DNA from: Streptomyces sp. CB01201
GTDB taxonomy: Bacteria > Actinomycetota > Actinomycetes > Streptomycetales > Streptomycetaceae
Direction of reading: 5' to 3'
Assembly: GCF_002803085.1 (NCBI RefSeq)
Contig: NZ_NNBJ01000001.1
Span: forward strand, 248,001 to 312,000
DNA: 64,000 nucleotides
Each line of letters begins with the position of its first letter. The stretch's first letter is position 1. A model generated the notes under the pieces. It did not search any database, was not told where the DNA came from, and worked only from the letters and a program-made list of their open reading frames with translations. This document shows, in pieces, positions 16,906-26,147 of the stretch. The translations under genes were made by a program, and so were the position numbers.

Positions 16906-18252
16906 ATGTCCATGCTAAAAGGAGCCAATGTCCCGGTGCCTGCGCACTCGGTGCGCATCGAACTCGCCTGGCGAACCGGCCCCGGTGTCCCGGACGTCGA
17001 CGCCTCGGCGCTCCTCCTGACCGGCGGCCGGGTCCGCTCCGACGCCGACTTCGTCTTCTACAACCAGCCGGCCCACTCCTCCGGCGCGGTACGCCACGAA
17101 GGCAAGCGGTCCGGTTCGGATGCCGTCACGGACACCCTCTTCGTCGACCTCTCGCGGATCGAGCCCGCGGTCGAGCGCGTGGTGCTCGCCGCCTCGGCCG
17201 ACGGCGGCACGTTCGGCCGGGTCCCGGGGCTCGGTATCCGCGTCCTGGACGCGTCGGGCGGCGCGGAACTCGCCCGCTTCGACAGTCAGGACGCCACCGT
17301 CGAGACGGCCTTCATCCTCGGCGAGCTCTACCGCCGCCAGGGTGCCTGGAAGTTCCGCGCGGTCGGCCAGGGCTACGACAGCGGACTCGAAGGCCTGGCG
17401 ACGGACTTCGGCATCAGCGTCGACAGTCCCCAGAAGTCGGCCGCCCCCCAAGCCCCTCACGCTGCGCCCCAGCAGCCTGCCGCATCCCCGGCTCCGTATC
17501 CGGACGCTTCCCGGTCCCCCTACGCGCTGCCGACCGCGCCCTTCACCCCGTCGGCCCAGCCACCGACGCCGACCGCTCAGGTCCCCCTGCCGCCCACCGC
17601 GCCGCCGACACCGGTGCGCCTTTCCAAAGTCACCCTCACCAAAGAGGCGCCGCGCGTCTCGCTCGCCAAGCAGGGCGGCACCTCGGGCGCGATGCGGGTC
17701 AACCTCAACTGGCAGAGCCGCAAGCAATTCAGCGGCTGGGGAGCCAAGTTGGGGCGGGCGGCGGCCAACCACTCCGATCTCGACCTCGACCTGTGCGCGC
17801 TGTACGAACTCGCCGACGGCCGCAAGGGTGTGGTGCAGGCCCTGGGCAACGCCTTCGGCGCGCTCCACCAGCCCCCGTACATCCACCTCGACGGCGACGA
17901 CCGCACCGGCGCCGTCGAATCGGGCGAGAACCTCACCGTCAACCTCGACCAGAAGGACAAGTTCCGTCGCCTTCTGATCTTCGTCACCATCTACGAGGGC
18001 GCCCGCAGCTTCGCCGATCTGCACGCCACGGTGACGCTCCAGCCGCAGTTCGGTGCGCCCATCGAGTTCTTCCTCGACGAGTGCACCGTTCCCTCCACGG
18101 TCTGCGCGCTCGCCCTGATCACCAACAACGGCGGCGACCTGGTCGTCCAGCGCGAGGCCCGCTATCTGGTGCCCGCACGCGGTGTCAGCCCGCAGCGGAC
18201 CATAGACCAGGCCTACGGCTGGGGCATGAACTGGACACCCGGCCGCAAGTGA
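16906..18252 (+). CDS. TerD-family protein with two TerD-like domains
   Basis: This 448-residue protein has an N-terminal TerD-like domain (about 1-175; [54 protein letters not shown]). A Pro/Ala-rich linker (about 185-260) joins it to a second, more divergent TerD-like domain (about 265-440; [31 protein letters not shown]). TerD proteins bind calcium and belong to stress and tellurite-resistance systems that sit near the membrane. The ATG at 16906 follows GGGGGAGAGC. The acidic calcium-binding pattern LDGDDRTG is seen in the second domain. No other ter genes are adjacent, so this is an orphan copy. Confidence 0.87.
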   Translation: MSMLKGANVPVPAHSVRIELAWRTGPGVPDVDASALLLTGGRVRSDADFVFYNQPAHSSGAVRHEGKRSGSDAVTDTLFVDLSRIEPAVERVVLAASADGGTFGRVPGLGIRVLDASGGAELARFDSQDATVETAFILGELYRRQGAWKFRAVGQGYDSGLEGLATDFGISVDSPQKSAAPQAPHAAPQQPAASPAPYPDASRSPYALPTAPFTPSAQPPTPTAQVPLPPTAPPTPVRLSKVTLTKEAPRVSLAKQGGTSGAMRVNLNWQSRKQFSGWGAKLGRAAANHSDLDLDLCALYELADGRKGVVQALGNAFGALHQPPYIHLDGDDRTGAVESGENLTVNLDQKDKFRRLLIFVTIYEGARSFADLHATVTLQPQFGAPIEFFLDECTVPSTVCALALITNNGGDLVVQREARYLVPARGVSPQRTIDQAYGWGMNWTPGRK

Positions 18253-18268
18253 CGCCGCTCAGCGGCCC

Positions 18269-19444
18269 TCAGCGCCGTTCGGGCGCGGTCTCGGGGCGGG
18301 CGTAGGTGCGCCCCTTCCAGGCCGCGCCCCGGCCCCGGTAGTGCTGCACCGCCGAGTCGACCGTCATCAGCAGGTAGAGCAGCGCCGTGAACGGCAGCGT
18401 GGGCGCGAGCACGAGCGGCTGGCGGTAGTAGCGCAGCATCGGCACATACGTACCGGTCATCACCAGCCAGGCGAGCCCGCCCGCCCACGCGGCCGCCGGA
18501 CTGCCGCCCGCCAGGCCCGCGGCGAAGGTGAGCGGCGGCGCCAGGTAGACGAGCGCGAGGCCCGCGACCGTGCCGAGCAGTACCGGCGGGCTGTGCCGCA
18601 GCTGCGCGTACGCGCTGCGCGAGACCATCCGCCACAGGTCCGCGAGCCCGGGATAGGGACGCACGCTGTCCACCCGGTCGGCGAGGCCGAGCCAGACCCG
18701 CCCGCCGGATCCGCGCACCGCGCGCGCCACGGACACGTCGTCGATCACCGCCTGGTGCACCGCCTGCGGAATCCGCGCCCGCTCGGCCGCCTCCGTACGC
18801 AACAGGACGCAACCGCCGGCCGCGGCCGTGGCCCGAGGCCTGCGGGCGTTGATCCAGCGGAACGGATACAGCTGGGCGAAGAAGTACACGAACGCCGGAA
18901 CGATCAGCCGCTCCCAGCCGCTCGCCACCCGCAGCCGGGCCATCTGCGACACCAGGTCGAAACCGCCGCCGCGCGCCGCGGCCACCAGCTCGCGCAGGCT
19001 GTCCGGCCGGTGGGCGATGTCGGCGTCCGTGAGCAGCAGGTACTCCGGCTCGTCCGCCCGCGCGAGCGCCATGCCCTGCCGCAGCGCCCACAGCTTGCCG
19101 GTCCAGCCGGGCTCCGGCTCACCGGGGGCGACCACGGTGAGCGGCAGGCCGGGGTGCTGCTCGGCGAGGGAGCGGGCCAGTTCCCCGGTGCCGTCCGAGC
19201 TGCCGTCGTCCACCAGGAAGACCCGCGCGCGGCCCGGATAGTCCTGGGCGAGCAGCGACGGAAGGCTCAGCGGCAGTACCTCCGCCTCGTCGCGGGCCGG
19301 CACCACGACCGCGACATCCGGCCAGTCCTTGAGCTCCGCACGCGGCGGCAGCCGCTGGTCGGTGCGCCAGAAGGAGCCCTGGCCGAGCAGCAGCCAGAGC
19401 CAGACGACCAAGGACAGCAGGGCGATCCACGCGAGGGCGCTCAT
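18269..19444 (-). CDS. family 2 glycosyltransferase, HpnB-like, membrane
   Basis: This 391-residue protein begins with one transmembrane helix. The GT2 domain follows with VAVVVPARDEAEVLP, FLVDDGSSDGT, GWTGKLWALRQG and a DxD-type LLTDADIAHRP, plus an acceptor-site region around VIDDVSVARAVR. Three to four hydrophobic helices lie at the C-terminus (about 285-370). The overall pattern matches hopanoid-associated glycosyltransferase HpnB. No squalene-hopene cyclase genes are nearby, so the hopanoid link is from family resemblance only. It is convergent with the TerD gene (16-bp gap) and divergent from the racemase-like gene. Confidence 0.82.
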   Translation of the reverse strand: MSALAWIALLSLVVWLWLLLGQGSFWRTDQRLPPRAELKDWPDVAVVVPARDEAEVLPLSLPSLLAQDYPGRARVFLVDDGSSDGTGELARSLAEQHPGLPLTVVAPGEPEPGWTGKLWALRQGMALARADEPEYLLLTDADIAHRPDSLRELVAAARGGGFDLVSQMARLRVASGWERLIVPAFVYFFAQLYPFRWINARRPRATAAAGGCVLLRTEAAERARIPQAVHQAVIDDVSVARAVRGSGGRVWLGLADRVDSVRPYPGLADLWRMVSRSAYAQLRHSPPVLLGTVAGLALVYLAPPLTFAAGLAGGSPAAAWAGGLAWLVMTGTYVPMLRYYRQPLVLAPTLPFTALLYLLMTVDSAVQHYRGRGAAWKGRTYARPETAPERR

Positions 19445-19524
19445 TCGCCGCAGTCTGCCCCACGAGCCGTGCTCCGCACGGGACCTCGGCCGGTTTCGCC
19501 GGGGCCGTCGACTATGGTGACCGG

Positions 19525-20307
19525 GTGAAGATCGCGCTCATGGACTCCGGAATCGGCCTGCTCGCCGCGGCCGCGGCGGTACGCCGGCTACGGCCCGACG
19601 CCGAACTCGTGATCTCGTCCGACCCGGACGGCATGCCCTGGGGCCCCCGGACCCCAGAGAGCGTCACGGAACGTGCCCTCGGCGTGGCCGAGGCGGCGGC
19701 GTCCCTGCGCCCGGACGCCCTGATCATCGCCTGCAACACCGCCTCCGTGCACGCCCTGCCCGCGATCCGCGCCGCCCTGGAGCCCGGCATCCCGGTGATC
19801 GGTACCGTCCCGGCGATCAAGCCGGCCGCGGCCGGCCGCGAGCCCTTCGCGATCTGGGCGACCCCCGCCACCACCGGCAGCCCGTACCAGCGCGGGCTCA
19901 TCCGCGAATTCGCCGACGGCGTCCCCGTCACGGCGGTGCCCTGTCCCGGTCTCGCCGAGGCCGTGGAGCACGCCGACGACGCCGCCATCGACCGGGCCAT
20001 CGCGCTCGCAGCCGCCCTCACCCCGCCCGAGGTAAGGACCGTCGTCCTGGGCTGCACCCATTACGAGCTGGTCGCCGAACGCATCCGTACGGCCCTGCGC
20101 CCCGAAGGCGGCCCCCTCACCTTCTTCGGCAGCGCCGAAGCCGTGGCGGCCCAGGGACTGCGACGTGCCGGGATCCTGCCCGCCCCTGACGCAGCGCAGG
20201 TCGGAGGCCTGACCGTGCTTCTCAGCGGACGCATCGGCACCCTTCCCGAGGTGGCTCTCGCCTACCCCGAAGGGCGTCTGCTGCGGGCGGTCAGCACCGC
20301 TCACTGA
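19525..20307 (+). CDS. aspartate/glutamate racemase-family protein
   Basis: This 260-residue protein starts MKIALMDSGIGLL. The two catalytic cysteine motifs of the family are present: ACNTAS (about residue 70) and GCTHYEL (about 175). It resembles MurI glutamate racemase but is diverged at the N-terminus, where the usual DSGVGG is DSGIGL. It is therefore better called a family member than the main MurI. GTGACCGG precedes the ATG. Racemisation of glutamate or aspartate is the likely reaction. It is followed after 46 bp by a small membrane protein gene on the same strand. Confidence 0.8.
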   Translation: MKIALMDSGIGLLAAAAAVRRLRPDAELVISSDPDGMPWGPRTPESVTERALGVAEAAASLRPDALIIACNTASVHALPAIRAALEPGIPVIGTVPAIKPAAAGREPFAIWATPATTGSPYQRGLIREFADGVPVTAVPCPGLAEAVEHADDAAIDRAIALAAALTPPEVRTVVLGCTHYELVAERIRTALRPEGGPLTFFGSAEAVAAQGLRRAGILPAPDAAQVGGLTVLLSGRIGTLPEVALAYPEGRLLRAVSTAH

Positions 20308-20353
20308 CAGGGGAGCGGTGCCTTCACAGCGGAACCTGAGTACGCTGCTAAGC

Positions 20354-20941
20354 ATGAGGGAACCGTCCCCGGAGTACCCCGCGTCCCCCGAGCCCCACCC
20401 TGGATCCAGCGCCTCCGAGCAGCTGCCAGAGGTCTGGACCGGCCGGGCGACCAACCGCGTCCAGTGGCTTCTCGCGGTCGGCGGCGCGGCCTGCATCGCG
20501 CTCGGCGTCGAGCTGGCCGTCGACTCGACCTGGACGTCGGGCATCCTGCCCCTGCTGATGTCCGTGATCGGCTGCCTGGCGGCCGGAGTCCTCGTCCTGT
20601 TCGGGACGCTCGCCTTCGTCCACGTGGCGGTCAAGGTCGACGGCGACCGCCTGGAAGTGCGCTGCGGCCACATCGGGCTGCCGCGTCGGACCATCCCCTT
20701 GGACCTGGTGGTCGGAGCCGACTTCGTGCCCCGCGTCACCCCGCGCCAGTGGGGCGGCTGGGGCTACCGCTGGCGGCCCGAGATCGGCACCGCCGTCGTC
20801 GTACGCCGGGGTGAGGGCGTGGCGCTCAAGCTGGGCGACGGACGCGTCTTCACCGTGACCGTCGACGACGCGGAAGCCGCCGTACGGGTCATCCGCGACC
20901 GGCTGCGGCTGCTCGGCACCAAGAAGGCCGCCGAGGCCTGA
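20354..20941 (+). CDS. membrane protein with PH-like C-terminal domain
   Basis: This 195-residue protein has a hydrophilic N-terminus and two adjacent transmembrane helices (about 35-52 and 58-82). A C-terminal beta-rich segment follows (LEVRCGHIGLPRRTIPLDLVVGADFV ... VVVRRGEGVALKLGDGRVFTVTVDDAE) that resembles bacterial PH-like domains. I chose the ATG at 20354; a GTG at 20318 would add 12 residues but is only about 2 bp from its GGGGAG sequence. The function is unknown. It lies between the racemase-like gene and lnt on the same strand. Confidence 0.7.
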   Translation: MREPSPEYPASPEPHPGSSASEQLPEVWTGRATNRVQWLLAVGGAACIALGVELAVDSTWTSGILPLLMSVIGCLAAGVLVLFGTLAFVHVAVKVDGDRLEVRCGHIGLPRRTIPLDLVVGADFVPRVTPRQWGGWGYRWRPEIGTAVVVRRGEGVALKLGDGRVFTVTVDDAEAAVRVIRDRLRLLGTKKAAEA

Positions 20942-20980
20942 GCGGCCCGGCCCCCGCAGGGCCGACAGAGACCCGGCCAT

Positions 20981-20995
20981 CCCGGGCCCCCCGGG
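20981..20995. terminator. GC-rich hairpin upstream of lnt
   Basis: CCCGGG (20981-20986) and CCCGGG (20990-20995) pair over a 3-nt loop, inside a longer C/G-rich stretch after the PH-like gene. There is no T-tract. It may terminate transcription before lnt or simply reflect base composition. Confidence 0.3.
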
Positions 20996-21055
20996 CCGGG
21001 GGACCCCGCGGACCGGGATCCCACGAACACAGATACCCGCCGTAGACTCCGCCGG

Positions 21056-22702
21056 GTGAGCACCACCAAAACCCCCACCACCGAGCCGGAACAGCTCGGA
21101 CCCCAGCCCCCCGCGCCCGCGCGGCTGCGGGCGCTGGCGCACCGTCTCGTCCGGCCCGCCGTGGCCGCGGTGGGTGGAGTGCTCCTGTACCTGAGCTTCC
21201 CGCCGCGCCCCCTGTGGTGGCTGGCGCTCCTCGCGTTCGCCGTCCTCGGCTGGGTGCTGCGCGGCCGGACCTGGAAGGCCGGCCTCGGCCTCGGCTACCT
21301 CTTCGGCCTCGGCTTCCTGCTCCCCCTCCTCGTGTGGACCGGAGTGGAGGTCGGCCCCGGCCCCTGGCTGGGGCTCGCCGCCATCGAGGCGCTGTTCATC
21401 GGGGCCGCCGGCGCCGGCATGGCCGCCGTCTCCCGGCTTCCGCTGTGGCCCGTGTGGTCGGCCGCCCTGTGGATCGCGGCCGAGGCGGCCCGCGCCCGGG
21501 CTCCGTTCGGCGGTTTCCCCTGGGGCAAGGTCGCCTTCGGCCAGGCCGACGGAACCTTCCTGCCCCTGGCCGCGCTGGGCGGCACGCCGGTCCTCGGCTT
21601 CGGCGTGGCACTGTGCGGCTTCGGCCTGTACGAGTGCCTGCGCCAGGCGCTGCGGCTGCGCGGTACCGCAGGCGTCCGCACAGGGGCGGGCGGTGCCGGA
21701 AGCGTCCGCAAGGGGGCCGCGGCGGCCGCGCTGCTCACCGTCCTCGTGCCGGTCGCCGCGTCCTTCGGGGCGCGCGGCCTGGTCAGCGACTCGGCCGAGG
21801 ACGGCACCGCGACCGTCGCGGTGATCCAGGGCAATGTGCCCCGGCTCGGGCTCGACTTCAACTCCCAGCGCCGGGCCGTGCTCGACTACCACGTACGCGA
21901 GACCCTGCGGCTCGCCGACCGGGTCAGGGCGGGCAAGGAGCCGCAGCCCGACTTCGTCCTGTGGCCGGAGAACTCCTCCGACGTCGACCCCTTCGTGGAC
22001 GACGACGCCCGTGCCGTCATCGACCAGGCCGCCAAGGCCGTGGGCGCCCCCATCTCGGTGGGCGCGGTCGTCGGCGGCTACGGCACCAAGCTCTACAACG
22101 AGCAGGTGCAGTGGGACCCGAAGCTGGGGCCCGTCGCGACGTACGACAAGCGGCAGATCCAGCCGTTCGGCGAGTACATGCCGCTGCGCGGCCTCATCAG
22201 CACCTTCGCCCCCGGCTACACCTCCATGGTCCGCGAGGACTTCAGCCGGGGCACCAAGCCGGGCGTGTTCACCATGTCCGGTACCAAGGTCGGGATGGCC
22301 ACCTGTTACGAGGCGGCCTTCGACTGGGCGGTGCGCGACACCGTCACCGCGGGCGCCCAGCTGATCTCCGTGCCGAGCAACAACGCGACCTTCGACCGCA
22401 GTGAGATGACCTACCAGCAGCTCGCCATGTCCCGGGTGCGGGCCGTCGAACACAGCAGGACCGTCACCGTCCCCGTCACCAGCGGCGTCAGCGCCGTGAT
22501 CATGCCCGACGGCAAGGTCGTACAGAAGACGGCGATGTTCACCCCGGCCTCGCTCGTCGCCAAGGTGCCACTGCGCTCCTCGCAGACGCCCGCGACCAAG
22601 CTGGGCACCCTGCCCGAGTGGGCGCTCGTCGCGGTCGCCGCCGCGGGCCTGGCCTGGGCGGTCACCCGGACGGTGCGCGGCCGTCGTGGCACCGAGGCCT
22701 GA
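21056..22702 (+). CDS. lnt: apolipoprotein N-acyltransferase
   Basis: This 548-residue protein adds the third acyl chain to lipoproteins at the membrane. Six or so N-terminal transmembrane helices (about 35-240, including PRPLWWLALLAFAVLGWVLRG) lead to a nitrilase-like periplasmic domain, and a C-terminal anchor helix lies at about 520-537. The Glu-Lys-Cys triad is visible: WPENSS (Glu about 305), YDKRQ (Lys about 364) and ATCYEA (Cys about 417). It starts at GTG. The motifs TYQQLAMSRVRAVE and GVSAVIMPDGK are standard. Streptomyces usually has two Lnt homologues; this is one of them. Confidence 0.92.
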   Translation: MSTTKTPTTEPEQLGPQPPAPARLRALAHRLVRPAVAAVGGVLLYLSFPPRPLWWLALLAFAVLGWVLRGRTWKAGLGLGYLFGLGFLLPLLVWTGVEVGPGPWLGLAAIEALFIGAAGAGMAAVSRLPLWPVWSAALWIAAEAARARAPFGGFPWGKVAFGQADGTFLPLAALGGTPVLGFGVALCGFGLYECLRQALRLRGTAGVRTGAGGAGSVRKGAAAAALLTVLVPVAASFGARGLVSDSAEDGTATVAVIQGNVPRLGLDFNSQRRAVLDYHVRETLRLADRVRAGKEPQPDFVLWPENSSDVDPFVDDDARAVIDQAAKAVGAPISVGAVVGGYGTKLYNEQVQWDPKLGPVATYDKRQIQPFGEYMPLRGLISTFAPGYTSMVREDFSRGTKPGVFTMSGTKVGMATCYEAAFDWAVRDTVTAGAQLISVPSNNATFDRSEMTYQQLAMSRVRAVEHSRTVTVPVTSGVSAVIMPDGKVVQKTAMFTPASLVAKVPLRSSQTPATKLGTLPEWALVAVAAAGLAWAVTRTVRGRRGTEA

Positions 22703-22736
22703 CCGGCCGGTGCCGGGCGGTCGTTAGGGTCGGGGC

Positions 22737-23219
22737 ATGGCAACTCCTGATTTCATCCGCGACGTCCGGGCCCTCGCCGGGCACCACCTGCTCCTGCTGC
22801 CGGGCGTGACCGCGATCGTCTTCGACGACGAAGGCCGGGTCCTGCTCGGCCGCCGCGCGGACAACGGCCAGTGGGCGACGGTCGGCGGCATTCCGGAGCC
22901 GGGGGAGGAGCCCGCCCACACCGCGGTCCGCGAGGTGTACGAGGAGACCGGCGTACGCTGCGTCGCCGAGCGGGTCGTCCTGGTGGAGGCCGCACCCACC
23001 CCGGTGACCTTCCCCAACGGCGATGTATGCCAGTTCATGGACATCACCTTCCGCTGTCGCGCCACCGGCGGTGAGGCGCGCGTGAACGACGACGAGTCCC
23101 TGGAAGTGGGCTGGTTCGCCATCGACGCCCTGCCGCCGCTCAGCGATGCCGGGCTGTTCCGCATCGCGCAGGCCCAGACGGACGGCCCTACATGGTTCCA
23201 ACCCAGTGCTGGGCTCTGA
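22737..23219 (+). CDS. Nudix hydrolase
   Basis: This 160-residue protein contains a complete Nudix box, G-x5-E-x7-REVYEETGV (GIPEPGEEPAHTAV then REVYEETGV, residues about 59-81). The N-terminal strand GVTAIVFDDEGRVLLGRR and the distal LEVGWFAIDALP are also typical. Members hydrolyse nucleoside-diphosphate-linked compounds such as NUDPs, sugar nucleotides or oxidised nucleotides; the substrate cannot be read here. It starts 34 bp after lnt on the same strand and may share its transcript. Confidence 0.9.
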   Translation: MATPDFIRDVRALAGHHLLLLPGVTAIVFDDEGRVLLGRRADNGQWATVGGIPEPGEEPAHTAVREVYEETGVRCVAERVVLVEAAPTPVTFPNGDVCQFMDITFRCRATGGEARVNDDESLEVGWFAIDALPPLSDAGLFRIAQAQTDGPTWFQPSAGL

Positions 23220-23220
23220 A

Positions 23221-23240
23221 GTATGTGCGCTGACCACATG
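23221..23240. promoter_or_regulatory. ATGTG-N7-CACAT dyad upstream of the SDR gene
   Basis: ATGTG (23223-23227) and CACAT (23235-23239) form a 5-bp inverted repeat 36 bp before the dehydrogenase start. A similar sequence beginning GTATGTG lies upstream of the MHS transporter gene (27613-27632); by my count the two 20-bp sites agree at 13 positions. This suggests a common regulator, most likely the PucR-type protein between them. Confidence 0.4.
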
Positions 23241-23275
23241 GGTGGGTGAGGGGCCGCCTGCCTAGGGTCGGGAAC

Positions 23276-24079
23276 ATGACCGCCTCCCTCGCCCCCGCGC
23301 CCCTCCCGCACTCCGTCACCGTCGATCTCGGGGACCGCACCGCGCTGGTCACCGGCGCCGCGGGCGGCATCGGCCGCGCCTGCGCACTCCGGCTCGCCGC
23401 GGCCGGCGCCACGGTCAGGGCGGTGGACCGGGACGCGACGGGCCTCAAGAGGCTCACGCTGCGTGCCAACGGCCTCAGCGGCACGGTCGAGCCGGTCGTC
23501 CTCGACCTGACCGACCTCGACGCGGCCGAGCGGGCCGCCGCCGGAGCGGACATCCTGGTGAACAACGCAGGGCTCCAACTGGTGCGCCCCATCGAGGAGT
23601 TCCCACCCGAGGCCTTCCACACCGTCCTCACCGTCATGCTCGAAGCGCCCTTCCGGCTGATCAGAGGGGCGCTGCCCCACATGTACCGGCGGGGGTGGGG
23701 CCGGATCGTCAATCTGTCCTCGGTGCATGGGCTGCGGGCCTCTGCCTTCAAGTCGGCCTATGTGGCCGCCAAACACGGGCTGGAGGGCCTCTCCAAGACC
23801 GCCGCCCTCGAAGGCGCCCCGCACGGGGTCACATCGAACTGCGTCAACCCCGGATATGTGCGTACGCCGCTGGTGGAGCGGCAGATAGCGGACCAGGCCG
23901 CCGCACATGGCATTCCCGAGGACCGCGTCCTGGCCGAGGTCCTCCTGAAGGACGCGGCGCTCAAGCGGCTCGTCGAGCCGCACGAGGTCGCCGAAGCGGT
24001 CGCCTATCTCTGCACCCCGCAGGCGTCCTTCATCACCGGCACCTCGCTCGCGCTCGACGGCGGCTGGACCGCGCACTGA
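23276..24079 (+). CDS. short-chain dehydrogenase, 3-hydroxybutyrate dehydrogenase-like
   Basis: This 267-residue classical SDR has the cofactor loop TGAAGGIG (about 27-34), NNAG (about 98) and the catalytic Ser-Tyr-Lys set in NLSSVHG and YVAAK. The segments VTSNCVNPGYVRTPLVERQI and ITGTSLALDGGWTAH match 3-hydroxybutyrate dehydrogenases, which oxidise 3-hydroxybutyrate to acetoacetate with NAD. The ATG at 23276 sits after TCGGGAAC. Its position next to a PucR-type regulator and an MHS organic-acid transporter supports a role in short-chain hydroxy-acid use. Confidence 0.83.
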   Translation: MTASLAPAPLPHSVTVDLGDRTALVTGAAGGIGRACALRLAAAGATVRAVDRDATGLKRLTLRANGLSGTVEPVVLDLTDLDAAERAAAGADILVNNAGLQLVRPIEEFPPEAFHTVLTVMLEAPFRLIRGALPHMYRRGWGRIVNLSSVHGLRASAFKSAYVAAKHGLEGLSKTAALEGAPHGVTSNCVNPGYVRTPLVERQIADQAAAHGIPEDRVLAEVLLKDAALKRLVEPHEVAEAVAYLCTPQASFITGTSLALDGGWTAH

Positions 24080-24164
24080 ACCGATCTCCTGCCTTGTCCG
24101 GTCCCGCTCAAGAGTTGTCCACAGGCCTGGCGAGGCCGCCCGTCCGGCAGGTATCCCTGTGACC

Positions 24165-26081
24165 ATGTCCCACGATCACCCGCAGCCCAGTGACCATCCG
24201 GAAGCCCCCTACCTGGCCCTCCTCGCCCGCGGCGCCCCGGCCGAGGCGTACGACCGTCCGGCGCTCCTGGCCCGTGCCGACGGCGCGCGGCCCGAGGTGC
24301 TCGCCCGCCTGGACGCGGCGAAACAACTCGCCCTGCGGGTACGGGCCGACCTCGAAGGGCGCAGACGCCGTGAGGCCGAACTGTCCGCGCTCTTCGAGAC
24401 CGCGCACGACCTCGCGGGCCTGCGCGATCTGGACGCGGTGCTGCGCGCCATCGTGCAGCGGGCCCGCTCGCTGCTCGGCACCGAGGTCGCCTACCTCAGC
24501 CTCAACGACCCGGCGGCGGGCGACACTTACATGCGGGTCACCGAAGGGTCGGTGGCCGCCCGCTTCCAGCAGCTGCGGCTCGGCATGGGCGAGGGGCTCG
24601 GCGGCCTCGTCGCGCAGACCGCCCGCCCCTACGTCACCGCGAGCTACTTCGACGACGAACGCTTCCAGCACACCAGCACCATCGACTCCGGTGTGCGCGA
24701 CGAGGGACTCGTCGCCATTCTCGGGGTCCCGCTGATGCTCGGCAGCACCGTCATCGGGGTGCTCTTCGCGGCCGACCGCCACCCCCGCGTCTTCGCCCGC
24801 GAGGAGATCGCCCTGCTCGGCTCGCTCGCCGCGCATGCCGCCGTCGCCATCGACACCGCCAATCTGTTGGGCGAAACCCGTTGCGCCCTGGCCGAGTTGG
24901 AGAAGGCCAACGAGACCATCCGGGACCACAGCGCGGTCCTGGAACGGGCGTCGGAGGTCCACGACCGGCTCACCGAACTGGTCCTGCGCGGCGGCGGAGT
25001 ACGCGACGTGGCCGACGCGGTGTCCGAAGTCCTCGACGGTACGGTCGAGTTCGCCGACGCCGAGTCCGCGCAGGCCGCGCTGCTCCAGCTCAGCGGCAGC
25101 GACGGGCACGCCCTGCGGCACGGCGAGGACTGGCTGGCCGGCGTCTCGGCCGGGGGCGAACTCCTGGGCGCGCTCGTCCTGCACGGCCAGCCGAACCTCG
25201 ACCCCGTCGACCGGCGCACCCTGGAGCGGGCCGCCATGGTCACCTCCTTGCTGCTGCTCGCCCGGCGCTCGGCGGGCGAGGCCGAACAGCGCGTGCGGGG
25301 CGAGCTGTTGGACGACCTCCTGGACGCGCCGGACCGGGACCCCAGTCTGCTGCGGGAGCGTGCCGCCCGGCTGCGGGCCGACCTCGACGCCCCGCACGTG
25401 GTGCTCGCCGCCCGCATCGACGGCCTCGGCCCGGGCAGCGCCGCGCGCCGCACCGCGGAGGGCCGGCGCATCGGTTCCGCCGCGGCCTACCTGGCCACGA
25501 CCCGGCACGGCCTCGCCTCCACCCGCGACGGCGGCGCGGTGCTGCTGCTTCCGCTCGGCCCCGGTGACACCCCGGCCGAGGTCGCGCGGGCGGCCGCGAA
25601 ACAGCTGGGCTCCGCCCTGCACGAGCCGGTCACGGTCGGTGCCTCGGCCGTGGTGGCGGCGCCGGCGACGACACCGCCCGCGATCGCAGCCGCCTACGCC
25701 GAGGGCCGCCGCTGCCTGGAGGCGCTGCGGCTGCTCGGCCGCGCGGGGGAGGGCGCCGCCGCCCAGGACCTCGGCTTCCTCGGACTGCTGCTCGCGGACA
25801 CCCGCGACATCGCCGGCTTCGTCGACCGCACGATCGGCGCGGTGGTGGCGTACGACAGGAAACGCGGCACCGACCTGGTCCGCACCCTCGACGCGTACTT
25901 CGCGAACGGCATGAGCCCCGCCCGCACCAGGGAGCATCTGCACGTCCATGTGAACACCGTCGCCCAGCGCATCGAGCGGATCGGTCGACTGCTCGGCCCC
26001 GACTGGCAGTGCCCGGCCCGTGCCCTGGAAATCCAACTGGCCCTCCGCCTCCATGTGGCGGCACCAGCCATGACGCCCTGA
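24165..26081 (+). CDS. GAF-domain transcriptional regulator with PucR/CdaR-type HTH
   Basis: This 638-residue protein has an N-terminal GAF domain (about 60-240; SLLGTEVAYLSLNDP, GMGEGLGGLVAQT, GVPLMLGSTVIGVLFAADR) and a short coiled segment (LAELEKANETIRDHSAVL). A middle GGDEF-like/CdaR region follows, and then a C-terminal PucR-type HTH (EHLHVHVNTVAQRIERIGRLLG, about 590-615). GTG at 24159 is an alternative start two codons upstream. The family activates catabolic genes in response to small acids. It follows the dehydrogenase by 85 bp and faces the MHS transporter, its probable targets. Confidence 0.85.
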   Translation: MSHDHPQPSDHPEAPYLALLARGAPAEAYDRPALLARADGARPEVLARLDAAKQLALRVRADLEGRRRREAELSALFETAHDLAGLRDLDAVLRAIVQRARSLLGTEVAYLSLNDPAAGDTYMRVTEGSVAARFQQLRLGMGEGLGGLVAQTARPYVTASYFDDERFQHTSTIDSGVRDEGLVAILGVPLMLGSTVIGVLFAADRHPRVFAREEIALLGSLAAHAAVAIDTANLLGETRCALAELEKANETIRDHSAVLERASEVHDRLTELVLRGGGVRDVADAVSEVLDGTVEFADAESAQAALLQLSGSDGHALRHGEDWLAGVSAGGELLGALVLHGQPNLDPVDRRTLERAAMVTSLLLLARRSAGEAEQRVRGELLDDLLDAPDRDPSLLRERAARLRADLDAPHVVLAARIDGLGPGSAARRTAEGRRIGSAAAYLATTRHGLASTRDGGAVLLLPLGPGDTPAEVARAAAKQLGSALHEPVTVGASAVVAAPATTPPAIAAAYAEGRRCLEALRLLGRAGEGAAAQDLGFLGLLLADTRDIAGFVDRTIGAVVAYDRKRGTDLVRTLDAYFANGMSPARTREHLHVHVNTVAQRIERIGRLLGPDWQCPARALEIQLALRLHVAAPAMTP

Positions 26082-26115
26082 GGGGTGGGGCACCACCACA
26101 GCGCCGCCCCACCCC
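26082..26115. terminator. bidirectional hairpin between convergent genes
   Basis: GGGGTGGGGC (26082-26091) pairs perfectly with GCCCCACCCC (26106-26115) over a 14-nt loop. It starts at the base after the regulator's stop codon and lies 32 bp from the end of the convergent MFS gene, so it can serve both. Confidence 0.65.
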
Positions 26116-26147
26116 CCCAACGGGTGCCCGTTGTCTCCGCCCCCGCC

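Noticed and set aside
24108..26120. 670-codon minus-strand frame opposite the GAF/PucR regulator
   Set aside because: The sense strand encodes clear GAF and HTH domains; the antisense product has shadow-type composition and no ribosome binding site.
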